From positions 1-26,896 of the IMG/VR virus record IMGVR_UViG_3300021091_000351: DNA of 26,896 nucleotides; one strand, given 5' to 3'. Below the pieces are notes generated by a model that made no database searches, had not been told where the DNA came from, and was given only the letters and a program-made list of their open reading frames with translations. Position numbers and translations under genes: made by a program. The stretch is from a virus. Below are positions 1-8,324 of this stretch, in pieces (the first letter of the stretch is position 1; every line of letters begins with the position of its first letter).

Positions 1-6
1 TAATGT

Positions 7-600
7 ATGATTGTAAATGATATTAAAAGTTATGACGGTACGTTGATTCACAAGCGATTTGCTTATAAATATCATCGAAAAAAAACGCTGCCTATTGGTA
101 ATATTATTGCTTTCCGCTCACCTATGCACGTTGAGATAAGCGGGATGATAGATTCTGAAGATATTTTAAATGACGACTTTATATACAGCGACGATGCAAT
201 TAATTTCTGTTGGGAAATCCCTAATTTATGTCCTGTGGGTGCTGTTGCTTTTCAGCGGCTATTTAATACTCAAATTGCTAATATTATTGCTAGTAGCAGG
301 TATCTTAATTGTGCGATCGAAGTAGACGGTGATGATTTAATGGTGCATAAAGCTCATCGCCAACACGGCATTGAGCAAAGCGTGGGTAAGTGTTCGGTGA
401 GTATTACCTATGTAAAAGATAGTGTAGCCTTAGGTCACACCGGAATTAATGTAGTAGCGGGTAAGAAGGCACCCGCCTTTGCATTTTCTACTAATTTAGA
501 AAATAGTCAGGTTGAAGCCTTGATGCTGGAAGTTTGCGAGATGTTTTATAAGCTAGCAGATGATATTTTTATTGCCACGACCAAGGTAAACAGCTGGTAA
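7..600 (+). CDS. DUF366-like protein, function unknown
   Basis: A 197-residue protein whose pattern recalls the DUF366 family, which I remember as mainly archaeal and uncharacterised. Visible family-like blocks are an N-terminal SYDGTLI, then FRSPMHVEISGMIDSED (about residues 36-52), a central FQRLF, a GDDLMVHKA block (about 108-116) and GHTGINVV near residue 143. There is no membrane segment or signal peptide. It begins a run of + strand genes that includes replication and chaperone genes, so an intracellular role is likely. The TATAAATA at 64-71 lies inside the gene and is probably chance. Family assignment is by remembered pattern, not by a search; no function can be given. Confidence 0.6.
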   Translation: MIVNDIKSYDGTLIHKRFAYKYHRKKTLPIGNIIAFRSPMHVEISGMIDSEDILNDDFIYSDDAINFCWEIPNLCPVGAVAFQRLFNTQIANIIASSRYLNCAIEVDGDDLMVHKAHRQHGIEQSVGKCSVSITYVKDSVALGHTGINVVAGKKAPAFAFSTNLENSQVEALMLEVCEMFYKLADDIFIATTKVNSW

Positions 601-616
601 GTTTAATGTATCAACG

Positions 617-985
617 ATGACTATTTTTGATATAATTAGCGGCATTATATACTCTAAAACTAGCGCTCCCATGGCAAATCTCGACGATGAGCCGGCGTTC
701 AATTCTTATATGGTCAATAGGTGGCTATCTATGTACTCACCCGAATTGGCTAATTTTGTAAATGAAACTACTAATAAATATTCTACTATTTTTGATAGTC
801 GTAAAGAATTATTCGATTTTTATGTGTCGATATTTCCTAAGACAGAATTTAAAAAAATAGATTACATAAAAAAAGCCGTCAAGGAGAAAGATAAGACTAA
901 TATATCTGGTTTAGTAGCCAAATCCCGGGAACTCTCTGTAAGAGAAATAGAAATGTACAATCAATTAGTTGATATTTTAGATTAG
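617..985 (+). CDS. 62: putative clamp-loader small subunit (gp62-like)
   Basis: A 122-residue soluble protein. The block FNSYMVNRWLSMYSPELANF (about residues 28-47) resembles the conserved F/YMVN-x-x-LS-x-x-P stretch of T4-type gp62, the small subunit that with gp44 loads the gp45 sliding clamp for phage DNA replication. It is shorter than T4 gp62 (187 residues), as I would expect for a marine T4-like relative. It begins 17 bases after the DUF366-like gene and is followed by a GroES-like gene. In T4, gp62 sits next to gp44 and gp45; neither is seen here, so the assignment rests on this motif alone. No clear Shine-Dalgarno sequence is seen upstream. Confidence 0.55.
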   Translation: MTIFDIISGIIYSKTSAPMANLDDEPAFNSYMVNRWLSMYSPELANFVNETTNKYSTIFDSRKELFDFYVSIFPKTEFKKIDYIKKAVKEKDKTNISGLVAKSRELSVREIEMYNQLVDILD

Positions 986-1005
986 TTCCATAAGCGTCAC
1001 CATAT

Positions 1006-1455
1006 ATGCCAGCTAACATTGATTTATTGCCTACACAAAAAAGTCTCATCGATTTGGCGGCGCTACCTAAAAATAGCTTTAACTCTGTGCTTTACGGCTA
1101 CAAGCTTAAGACTATTTTAGATGATGTCATTTTAGTTAAATACTCAGACGAGACGGCTGATGGAGCTGCTATTATCCGTAGAGGTATATTTGTACCAGTT
1201 AACTCTGATACCAAGGCGTGGCGAATAGGTAAGGTAATTCTCGCGGGTCCCAATGTTAAATTTGCTAAGCAAGGTGAATATGTAATTTTTCCAAATAATC
1301 TCGGTGTACCTATTGCAAATATTGAGGTTGAGGGTTATGGTACTCTTGAGACCGGTCTATTTTTGAATGAACAAAGAATTTTCGGTATTGCGTCTATAGA
1401 TGGAAGTGCAAATGAGAGCGTCGCTGAGTACAATTCAAAGTCTTCAAAGGAATAA
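1006..1455 (+). CDS. 31: GroES-like co-chaperone (gp31-like)
   Basis: A 149-residue protein with the Cpn10 layout: a core strand DVILVKYSDE near residue 41, a mobile-loop-like stretch AAIIRRGIFVPVN (about 54-66), then WRIGKVILAGPN and GEYVIFPNN (about 72-100). T4 gp31 replaces host GroES so that GroEL can fold the capsid protein gp23, and a full gp23 gene lies downstream in this window. The protein is longer than GroES (97 residues) because of a roughly 35-residue N-terminal extension and a polar C-terminal tail. The 3' end overlaps the next gene. The function is inferred from family resemblance; the fold call is moderately sure. Confidence 0.55.
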   Translation: MPANIDLLPTQKSLIDLAALPKNSFNSVLYGYKLKTILDDVILVKYSDETADGAAIIRRGIFVPVNSDTKAWRIGKVILAGPNVKFAKQGEYVIFPNNLGVPIANIEVEGYGTLETGLFLNEQRIFGIASIDGSANESVAEYNSKSSKE

Positions 1456-1789
1456 TGTTCTCGAAATTAAATTTCTTAGAAGAAGAGTAAAACCAGGAGC
1501 TTCGCTTACTCGAAGAATGCTGTGTACTGGAAGTCTCCCTCTTTTAAACTCACCAGAGGGGCGTATAGGTTTAAATTTTAGACCAGCATATAATAGAACT
1601 GCATATAACCCTTCTATTAAAAATTTAGTCATTACCTGGGATATTTTTATGCAAGATTATCGTAATATTAATATGAATGCATGCGACCTGCTAGCGGTTA
1701 TACCCGTGGCTGACTTTTGGAATTTTTTTAATGAGAGGGGCCTTGGAGTAATGTCCGCTCAGGATAAGATAGGCTTTATGAATAAATGA
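1412..1789 (+). CDS. small phage protein, SH3-like (DUF2693-type)
   Basis: About 125 residues from the ATG at 1412. That ATG is preferred over the in-frame ATG at 1400 because GGAAG lies five bases before it. The first 44 bases overlap the GroES-like gene in another frame. The pattern (short basic N-terminus, NPSIKNLVITWDIF, then YRNINMNACDLLAVIP near the C-terminus) resembles small T4-like phage proteins annotated as SH3-fold DUF2693, in which a 'VWD...WR' block is followed by a 'D.l' strand. No catalytic motif is visible. It overlaps the next gene by ATGA-type coupling, so both are probably translated together. The function is unknown. Confidence 0.5.
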   Translation: MRASLSTIQSLQRNNVLEIKFLRRRVKPGASLTRRMLCTGSLPLLNSPEGRIGLNFRPAYNRTAYNPSIKNLVITWDIFMQDYRNINMNACDLLAVIPVADFWNFFNERGLGVMSAQDKIGFMNK

Positions 1790-2148
1790 TCTACAATATT
1801 ACAGAGTTTGAGGAATCCTTTAAGTCTTTACTACAGCAAGAAATCGTAATAAAACTTAATGATAAGATTTTAAGAAAAGGTAAATTAGTTCTTTTTACTA
1901 TTAAAAATTACTATTTAATTTTTAGTATACTACAAAATAAAGCTGTTAGTAAGCTCTCATACTATGAACTCCCTGTTCCATTTTCATATATCAAGGACGA
2001 CAATGCTTACAGTCTTTCATACAAAATAGAAGACTTTCATGAAAACGACCCTGATATTACAATCAGTATGAAATTAGTACCGAAGTCTAAGCTGCATAAA
2101 CTATACGATAAAAACGTTATAGTTTATGTAGATGTGGAATCTGAATAA
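1786..2148 (+). CDS. hypothetical protein
   Basis: A 120-residue lysine-rich protein that I do not recognise. Its ATG at 1786 overlaps the stop codon of the preceding gene (ATGA), which supports real translation and coupling. The sequence alternates charged and hydrophobic segments, for example EIVIKLNDKILRKGKLVLFT at residues 19-38, suggesting a small beta-rich fold. There is no signal peptide, membrane segment or cysteine motif. It sits between the SH3-like protein and the helicase on the same strand. Confidence 0.6.
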   Translation: MIYNITEFEESFKSLLQQEIVIKLNDKILRKGKLVLFTIKNYYLIFSILQNKAVSKLSYYELPVPFSYIKDDNAYSLSYKIEDFHENDPDITISMKLVPKSKLHKLYDKNVIVYVDVESE

Positions 2149-2167
2149 TATACACCTATATTAACCG

Positions 2168-3802
2168 GTGAGTTTAAAATATCTTTCTGCATTTCCTGAG
2201 GGTTATACCCCGACTCCTGCCCAGACCGCGCTTCTTTCTAAGATAGAGAATGCTTATAAGTGCGGTAAAAAATTTGTAATATGCTGTGCACCTACTGGTT
2301 CTGGAAAGAGTATGATTGCAAAAACGTTTGATAAGTTAAGCAAACCTGCTTCTAGCAAATATAATGATCTTATAACCTCGCATGATGCATTCCGACAAAA
2401 TTATCTTGGAGAATTTATACATGAAGATGATTGTACGAGCGAAGGACCGGCGAATGCTTTTGTACTGACTATTACAAAATCACTACAAGATCAATATCAA
2501 TCTATCTTTAAGGACGTTGCTGTTATAAAAGGTAAGTCAAACTACATGTGTAATATTAATAGAAATGTAGATGTAGAAGGTGGGCCTTGTGTTTTATCTA
2601 AGAAGTTAAAAGAAACGTGTTGGCGTGAGAATGCCTGCTCGTACTATACCGCTAGAAAAGAGGGGTTAGTAAATAGATTTTCTGCGCTTAATTATAAAAT
2701 GTTTCTCTCTCTACCTGGTCATGTTAAGCATAGGTCATTTTTAGTGTGTGATGAGGCTTCTGAACTAGAGGAAGAATTAGTAAAGAGATTTTCTGCAGAA
2801 ATAAGTATTTTAAAACTCAACCGCAACGATGTTGTATGTGATCTACCGGCGGATATTCTTCCTGAGTCGGTAAGACCGTGGATTAGTAATCTCATTCTTG
2901 AGATGTCACAGGTAATCGAGGGACTCAAAGCAAGACTATCCAAAAAGAAAAACGACCCCACCGTCACTGAGATAGCTAGACTAAAGTATCTGACTGCAAC
3001 GCATAATTCACTTATATTGGTTGATACACGCTGGGATCATGCTGAGTATATTATAGAAAAGGTGGGTGATGATTTTATAAAATTAACACCCCTCAGAGTA
3101 GATAAACTAGCATCGAGTATTTTCGACTACGGTGATAGAGTTTTGTTGCTATCTGCTACGATTATCGATCACAAAAATTTTGCAAAAACATTGGGTATCG
3201 CCGATTACGAATATATTGAAGCAGATTCACTGTTCGATCCTAATAAATCACCCATATTAATATCTACTAAACACAAACTAAACTACTCTTTACTCAAAAC
3301 CAATTTACCAAAGGTAATTGATATGGTTGCGGGTATCATAGATCAGCATTCTAATGTCAAGGGCATAATTCATACCCATACACAGTCTATCTGTGATGAA
3401 CTACAGTACAGACTTGGCGATAATAAAAGATTTTTATTTAGAACAGAAAGACAAACTAATGAGGATATTTTGCGTGATCATTTTACATCTAGCGAACCTA
3501 CGGTTTTGGTAAGCCCGTCGCTTGCGTATGGAATAGATTTAAAGGATGAGTTGGCCCGCTTTCAGATTGTTATAAAGCTACCGTTTTTACCGCTGTCGGA
3601 TAAAAGAATTAAAAAACTATTCGATCTGGATAAAGATTGGTATGAAAATAGAATGCTTAACACAATGGTCCAGGCGTGTGGTAGAGCTACTAGGAGTGCA
3701 GATGACCATTCTGTTACTTACATACTCGACGGTTGCATTAAGGATGTTATATTGAGAGCAAAGCACAAGCTACCAAAGCATTTTATCAATAGAATACAAT
3801 AG
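2168..3802 (+). CDS. XPD/DinG-type iron-sulfur superfamily 2 DNA helicase
   Basis: A 544-residue helicase starting at GTG. Walker A is APTGSGKS (41-48), the DEAD-type box is DEAS (195-198), motif III-like LLLSAT is near residue 330, and motif VI is QACGRATRS starting near 502. Between motifs Ia and II sit four cysteines (C128, C141, C151, C157) following KGKSNYMC, which is the Fe-S cluster arrangement of XPD/DinG helicases that unwind DNA 5'-3'. The cluster would sit beside the path of single-stranded DNA. Such a helicase could act in phage recombination, repair or R-loop removal; the exact role is inferred. T4 itself has UvsW, Dda and gp41, none of this Fe-S type. The gene ends the first + strand block and a late promoter follows at 3807. 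Confidence 0.85.
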   Translation: MSLKYLSAFPEGYTPTPAQTALLSKIENAYKCGKKFVICCAPTGSGKSMIAKTFDKLSKPASSKYNDLITSHDAFRQNYLGEFIHEDDCTSEGPANAFVLTITKSLQDQYQSIFKDVAVIKGKSNYMCNINRNVDVEGGPCVLSKKLKETCWRENACSYYTARKEGLVNRFSALNYKMFLSLPGHVKHRSFLVCDEASELEEELVKRFSAEISILKLNRNDVVCDLPADILPESVRPWISNLILEMSQVIEGLKARLSKKKNDPTVTEIARLKYLTATHNSLILVDTRWDHAEYIIEKVGDDFIKLTPLRVDKLASSIFDYGDRVLLLSATIIDHKNFAKTLGIADYEYIEADSLFDPNKSPILISTKHKLNYSLLKTNLPKVIDMVAGIIDQHSNVKGIIHTHTQSICDELQYRLGDNKRFLFRTERQTNEDILRDHFTSSEPTVLVSPSLAYGIDLKDELARFQIVIKLPFLPLSDKRIKKLFDLDKDWYENRMLNTMVQACGRATRSADDHSVTYILDGCIKDVILRAKHKLPKHFINRIQ

Positions 3803-3806
3803 TAAA

Positions 3807-3814
3807 TATAAATA
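3807..3814 (+). promoter_or_regulatory. T4-type late promoter box TATAAATA
   Basis: An exact TATAAATA, the consensus for T4 late transcription (gp55/gp33/gp45-dependent), lies in the gap 58 bases before the sheath-stabiliser start. Its position at the start of the virion gene block fits late expression. The only other exact + strand copies I noticed are at 4887 and inside a gene at 64. Confidence 0.6.
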
Positions 3815-3871
3815 TCTATACATTCTAAGCTTATTAAAAACGAAACATACCATTTTGAGATTAAGGATATA

Positions 3872-4849
3872 TTGACGCAGTTTGTCGCAGCGTTTGATAA
3901 CGTTATAATACGTAGATATAATAAGAACAGGGATGTTGTGAGTAAGTTGCAGGTTAGGTATGTATATGCACCTAAGGAGAGGGTATTATATGATTTGGTA
4001 AATAAGGCGCAAAATATTACAATACCTGTTATTTCTGTTTCTATTACAAGTGTAGCGCGTGCGCAGGAAAGAGTTTTTAATAAGGTACCGGGATTTTATT
4101 TTCAAAAACGTACACAAGATCAAGATCCGTCTCAGACAACCACATCTTTTATGAGATCTCCGGTGCCGGTTGACATTGCTGTTAGCATGTCTATCCTCAC
4201 CAGATATCAATCTGATATGGATCAGATTATATCTAATTTTGTCCCCTATAGCAATCCGTACATAATTATCTCATGGCCAATCCCGACCGGTTTTAACCTA
4301 TCCAGCAGCTATGAAATAAGATCAGAAGTACTGTGGGGGGGTAGTGTTACTCTCAGCTATCCTACAGAATCACAGGCTAGTCAGAAGTATAGAATTACAG
4401 GTGACACTAGTTTTACTATTAAGGGCTGGCTATTTCCTGCTGCTCCTACCTTGCCTACTGAAAACATATTTTATATTTGCGCGCCGTTTCATAATACAAG
4501 GGACATTACACTCGAGACGAGATATTCAGATCTTAGCAGTGAATCCTTCACTTATGCCGCGAGTTCATTACTATTAAATGATCTCGAGACCGTATATATT
4601 TCAGGCGCTCAAACAAAGGGGTTCCGAGCTAATATTGATATACCACCCAGCTATTTTATTACCACGCCGCTAACTTTAATAAGTCAGCAGTTATTAACAA
4701 AATACCCTGTCGGTATTTCGTCTAATATGTTTATAACATCCACCGATTATTTAAGCGTGACTAATTTTAATGCTAACCTTTCTACTTATTTCGTCGCTGC
4801 AACTGCAAATACCATAGAAGGCAAGACTTTAAGCGGAGAGTGTGTTTAA
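3872..4849 (+). CDS. 15: tail sheath stabiliser / tail completion protein (gp15-like)
   Basis: A 325-residue protein starting at TTG with AAGGA six bases upstream. The order of blocks matches T4 gp15: an IRRYNKNR start, VRYVYAPKERVLYDL (28-42), SILTRYQSDMDQIISNFVPY (107-126), and FTIKGWLFP (181-189). In T4, gp15 forms the ring at the head end of the tail that caps sheath and tube. It is longer than T4 gp15 (272 residues) because of a C-terminal extension of about 90 residues that I cannot assign. It precedes the portal gene, as gp15 precedes gp20 at some distance in T4, but the terminase, sheath and tube genes that separate them in T4 are absent here. Confidence 0.75.
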   Translation: MTQFVAAFDNVIIRRYNKNRDVVSKLQVRYVYAPKERVLYDLVNKAQNITIPVISVSITSVARAQERVFNKVPGFYFQKRTQDQDPSQTTTSFMRSPVPVDIAVSMSILTRYQSDMDQIISNFVPYSNPYIIISWPIPTGFNLSSSYEIRSEVLWGGSVTLSYPTESQASQKYRITGDTSFTIKGWLFPAAPTLPTENIFYICAPFHNTRDITLETRYSDLSSESFTYAASSLLLNDLETVYISGAQTKGFRANIDIPPSYFITTPLTLISQQLLTKYPVGISSNMFITSTDYLSVTNFNANLSTYFVAATANTIEGKTLSGECV

Positions 4850-4886
4850 TGTAAAAAATAAAGTAGTTTAATACAGGTCTAAAAAT

Positions 4887-4894
4887 TATAAATA
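4887..4894 (+). promoter_or_regulatory. T4-type late promoter box TATAAATA
   Basis: An exact TATAAATA in the 56-base gap before the portal gene, 12 bases ahead of the ATG. If used, the transcript would start close to the start codon and have almost no leader. It matches the T4 late consensus. Confidence 0.55.
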
Positions 4895-4905
4895 AAATTA
4901 TAAGT

Positions 4906-6744
4906 ATGTCAGATTATTTACAATCTAGCAGTCAGAATACGTTTGGTAGGGATCTCGCCAAATATATCACCTCCAGGCTGCCATACACATCCTACAATGT
5001 AATTGACAGGATTGAGGAATTAAATCCCAAATTTGCAGTTTTCAGTGGGGAGGGTTCTAGTTTACAGCAAAATCTTATCAATAAATCAGTTGCGTCTAAC
5101 GTTCAGTACGACGAACCAGCTGCAAATGTTTTAAGAAATAAAGAATTCTATGACTATATGTACGCTAACGTTTCGCCTGATAAGGGAAAACGTTTAGGGG
5201 ATTATAGGGTGATGGCTGCTTTTTCTGAGGTTGCTGATGCACTAGATGAGATCTGCGATGAGCTAATAAATCCAGACAAAAACGGCAACATTGTAAATAT
5301 AAAATTTACAGACGAGCGATATCCTGCTAAGAATCAGGATAAAATTACTTCTGAATTCAGACAATACATAGGTTATTTCAAATTGCAAACTAACGGCTGG
5401 GAATATTTTAGACAGCTTCTTGTAGATGCAGAAGTATATTTCGAGCACGTTATTCACAAGGATTTCCCTGAAAAGGGCATTCTTGGTGTGTTGCCTATAC
5501 CCGCAGACTTAATAGATCCTATTTATTCTAACTCTCAAAACCAGGTGGTTAAGGGCTATTTGTTTAGAAAGCATATTTTTGATGCAACTAATCCTACTAA
5601 GGTCGTAGATACCAAGCTTGTTCCGTTAAACGTTAACCAAGTTAGTTATATTAATTCAGGCATATGGAATGAGAGCAAATCAGTAAGACTTCCCTTCATT
5701 GAAAATGCTCGTCGAGCATATAGACAGCTCTCATTAATCGAGGACTCTATTGTAGTTTACCGACTAGTTAGAGCTCCTGAAAAACTTGTATTTAACGTCG
5801 ATGTAGGTAACATGCCGCCCCCTAAAGCCGAGGCGTACTTGCGCAAGCTGATGCAGCAATATTGGTCAAAGCGTACTTTTGATACTGACAGTGTTTCCGG
5901 AACAGTTAATAAGTTTAACCCCCAGTCAATGCTTGATAGTTATTGGTTTGCTAAAAGGGCGGGTAGTGAAGGTACGAGCGTCACTCAATTAGCAGAGGGC
6001 GGTAATTTAGGTGAGATTACCGATTTAATTTATTTTATCAAAAAGCTTTATAAGTCTCTTAAAGTACCTACCACTAGAGTTAACCCTGAAGATCAGTTTA
6101 ATGATGGTGAGAATATTTTAAGAGAAGAGCTTAAGTTTGCTCGGTTTTGTATTAGACAGCAGCAAAGAATTGCAGCTGCGTTGAAGCCGGGCTTTATTAC
6201 GCATCTTAAATTAAAAAAGCTGTGGGACAAGCTCGACATGCGCGAAGAGAGTTTTGAGCTAGAATTTAATGTACCTACCAATTTTTATGAATTAAGAGAG
6301 CAACAAAAATTGCAGCTTAAGTTTGAGAGTTATAATAATCTCGCCTCCTCTGAGTTTGTTTCCAACACATTTGCCCAGAAAAAATATTTAGGGTGGACTG
6401 ATTCGGATGTTCTCGCTAATAGAGAATTTCTAAGAAAAGATGCAGGATTTATGTGGGAGATAGAACAAATTAAATCAGGGGGACCAGAGTGGCGCGAGAG
6501 AGCTGAAGCGCAAACTCAAAGTGGAGATCTAGGCGGTGAGCCTGCTCTCGGCGGTGGAGCTTCGGGAGGTACACCACCGGCGTTCGGTCCTACGCCTGGC
6601 GGGGGTGGCGGACCTGCTCCTGAGGCAGGGGCGGGAGCGGAGGCGGGGGCTGGGGCGGGAGCGGAGGCGGGAGCGGGAGCGGAAGCTGCGCCATCGCCAG
6701 AGGCGGCGTCGGCGTCAGTTCCTGCAGCCGGGGGAGCTGAATAA
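4906..6744 (+). CDS. 20: portal vertex protein (gp20-like)
   Basis: A 612-residue protein with the T4-type portal pattern: an N-terminal wing, a central FRQYIGYFKLQTNGWEYFRQ region, YRLVRAPEKLVFNVDVGNMP (about 286-305), and a stem region with PTTRVNPEDQFNDGENILRE. The dodecameric portal sits at one head vertex, where DNA is packaged by the terminase and the neck attaches. From about residue 541 to the end there is a Gly/Ala/Pro/Glu low-complexity tail with tandem GAGAEAG units, which I would not expect in T4 gp20 (524 residues). This tail makes the 3' end very GC-rich. The stop codon overlaps the next ATG by one base (TAATG). Confidence 0.9.
   Translation: MSDYLQSSSQNTFGRDLAKYITSRLPYTSYNVIDRIEELNPKFAVFSGEGSSLQQNLINKSVASNVQYDEPAANVLRNKEFYDYMYANVSPDKGKRLGDYRVMAAFSEVADALDEICDELINPDKNGNIVNIKFTDERYPAKNQDKITSEFRQYIGYFKLQTNGWEYFRQLLVDAEVYFEHVIHKDFPEKGILGVLPIPADLIDPIYSNSQNQVVKGYLFRKHIFDATNPTKVVDTKLVPLNVNQVSYINSGIWNESKSVRLPFIENARRAYRQLSLIEDSIVVYRLVRAPEKLVFNVDVGNMPPPKAEAYLRKLMQQYWSKRTFDTDSVSGTVNKFNPQSMLDSYWFAKRAGSEGTSVTQLAEGGNLGEITDLIYFIKKLYKSLKVPTTRVNPEDQFNDGENILREELKFARFCIRQQQRIAAALKPGFITHLKLKKLWDKLDMREESFELEFNVPTNFYELREQQKLQLKFESYNNLASSEFVSNTFAQKKYLGWTDSDVLANREFLRKDAGFMWEIEQIKSGGPEWRERAEAQTQSGDLGGEPALGGGASGGTPPAFGPTPGGGGGPAPEAGAGAEAGAGAGAEAGAGAEAAPSPEAASASVPAAGGAE
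6627..6690 (+). repeat. G-rich tandem repeat in portal gene, G-quadruplex candidate
   Basis: The coding strand carries repeated GGGGCGGGAGCGGAGGC-like units with at least six runs of three or more G within about 60 bases. It encodes the alternating GAGAEAG tail of the portal. The sequence fits the G-quadruplex pattern on the coding strand (mRNA and non-template DNA) and stands out in an AT-rich genome. Confidence 0.7.
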
Positions 6745-7808
6745 TGAACTGTACTACCGTAACACCTATCTCAGCATTTGTTTCAACTAATCTTAATAAC
6801 AAGATTACTAGTTTCCAGCGCCTCGGGGATCGCATCACCCGAGCGCTTGGGGCGCCATTAGTGAATGTAGAGATACATCATGATCAATTATTTGAGAACA
6901 TTAGTATTGCGTGCGAGATGTTTACTAAATATGCCGGTTATACCAACGAATATCTGGTGTTTGATTCAAATTTATATGATGGTAAAAAAGGGATTAAACT
7001 CGATAGTCTATTTTCTATAACACCAGATTTTAATAAAATTAATCATCCCAGCGAAGAAGTTTATATAGCAGTATCCTCTATAGCCAGTTCTGGATTTATA
7101 TCTAGCTCGGCCTTATCTGCATCTTACGCAGATGGCATTTTTGTAAATCAAATAGTTACTGCAACGGATTATGCATCCATAACTTCGTTTAACGCGTCTC
7201 TAACCAGCAGTTTTAAATCTTCACTACCAGAAGAAAGTAAGCGGTACAATAATTTCGATTATGATGTAATGAGCTATCGCAAAGTAATTGATGTTATCGA
7301 CTTTGAAGAGGGTTCTAACCAAGGTGTTAATACATTATTTACTATTGAACAGACATTAGCTCAGCAAACGTACTTTACGTACGCGTTAGGTAACTATGGA
7401 TTTGATCTTATTAGTTGGTATATTTTAAAAGACTGGCTCGATAATAGAGAGAAACTATTGTCGTTAAGGCGATCTATCAAGTTCGATCCACGTACTCAAT
7501 ATCTTGTAATGCACCCTGCACCTCACTCAGCGAGATTTTACGGTATAGTCTCCTGTTACGTGGAGCGCCCGCTTTGCGATGTTATTAAAGAACAGTGGGT
7601 GTATCAGTATGCGTTAGCTTTAAGTAAGATTTCTGTCGGTACAGTCAGATCCAAGTACAGTGGAACTACTTTGTTTGGGGGAGGCAGTATTAATGCAAGT
7701 GATATGATGACACAGGGTCTTGCTGAGAAGGAAAAGTTAGAGCAAAAACTTTACGAGGGGGCCCCTGGATTAGGAGATGCCGATCCGCCGATGTTCTTTG
7801 TCGGCTAA
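6744..7808 (+). CDS. virion structural protein, probable neck/connector
   Basis: A 354-residue soluble protein between the portal and the head-completion nuclease, coupled to the portal by a one-base stop/start overlap. Conserved-looking blocks are ALGAPLVNVEIHHDQLFENI (34-53), LVFDSNLYDGKKGIKLDSLF (about 71-90), and the C-terminal WVYQYALALSKISVGTVRSKY and TTLFGGGSINAS. I recall similar proteins in marine T4-like phages in the head-neck region. It could be the functional counterpart of T4 gp13 or gp14, but I cannot tell which. A Ser/Thr-rich stretch near residues 110-155 may be an inserted loop. Confidence 0.5.
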   Translation: MNCTTVTPISAFVSTNLNNKITSFQRLGDRITRALGAPLVNVEIHHDQLFENISIACEMFTKYAGYTNEYLVFDSNLYDGKKGIKLDSLFSITPDFNKINHPSEEVYIAVSSIASSGFISSSALSASYADGIFVNQIVTATDYASITSFNASLTSSFKSSLPEESKRYNNFDYDVMSYRKVIDVIDFEEGSNQGVNTLFTIEQTLAQQTYFTYALGNYGFDLISWYILKDWLDNREKLLSLRRSIKFDPRTQYLVMHPAPHSARFYGIVSCYVERPLCDVIKEQWVYQYALALSKISVGTVRSKYSGTTLFGGGSINASDMMTQGLAEKEKLEQKLYEGAPGLGDADPPMFFVG

Positions 7809-7833
7809 AGCTCTCAAGAATGAGTACTGAAAG

Positions 7834-8289
7834 ATGATACCCCTAACTGGTAAAGGTAAATTTCGACAGGGTATATTTACACCGATTAATTCTAAAAAAT
7901 ATATAGGCAAGCATAAACCTTTGTATAGATCTAGTTTTGAGCTCAGATTTTTTAGATGGTGTGATTCTAACACGAATGTATTGGAGTGGGCGAGCGAGGC
8001 TGTTGTTATTCCTTATACATGCCCGGTGGATAATAGAGTACACAGATATTATACAGACGGTATATTAGCCTTGAAAGAAGCTACGGGCATTGTAAAATAT
8101 ATCATTGAAATTAAACCACTTAAACAAGTTATTCCGCCTATTTCGTCAAAAGGCAAGCGTCAGTCTACTATTATTTACGAAAATATACAGTATGCAAGAA
8201 ATACTGCTAAATGGGAAGCTGCGCGCAAATGGTGTAGTGAGAGAGGTTTTAGATTTCAAATACTCACAGAAAAAGAGTTGGGAATTTAA
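7834..8289 (+). CDS. 4: head completion nuclease (gp4-like)
   Basis: A 151-residue protein resembling T4 gp4 (also called gp50/gp4): KYIGKHKPLYRSSFELRFF near residues 22-40, VVIPYTCPVDNRVHRYYTDG (57-76), YIIEIKPLKQ (89-98) and a C-terminal RFQILTEKELGI. The layout is that of a PD-(D/E)XK nuclease of TnsA-like type, with likely active residues E36, D75, E92 and K94. In T4, gp4 acts in the last stage of head maturation before tail joining. The length is almost identical to T4 gp4 (150 residues). It lies 25 bases after the neck-type gene. Confidence 0.85.
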   Translation: MIPLTGKGKFRQGIFTPINSKKYIGKHKPLYRSSFELRFFRWCDSNTNVLEWASEAVVIPYTCPVDNRVHRYYTDGILALKEATGIVKYIIEIKPLKQVIPPISSKGKRQSTIIYENIQYARNTAKWEAARKWCSERGFRFQILTEKELGI

Positions 8290-8324
8290 ATAATTACAGA
8301 CAGTTTTAATAAGTATTTTAAACT

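Noticed and set aside
64-71. TATAAATA late-promoter match
   Set aside because: It lies inside the DUF366-like coding region and has no gene start nearby; a chance match in AT-rich DNA is likely.
6536-6838. Arg-rich + strand and Pro/Leu-rich - strand reading frames across the portal tail
   Set aside because: Both are shadows of the low-complexity Gly/Ala tail of the portal gene and its overlap with the next gene.
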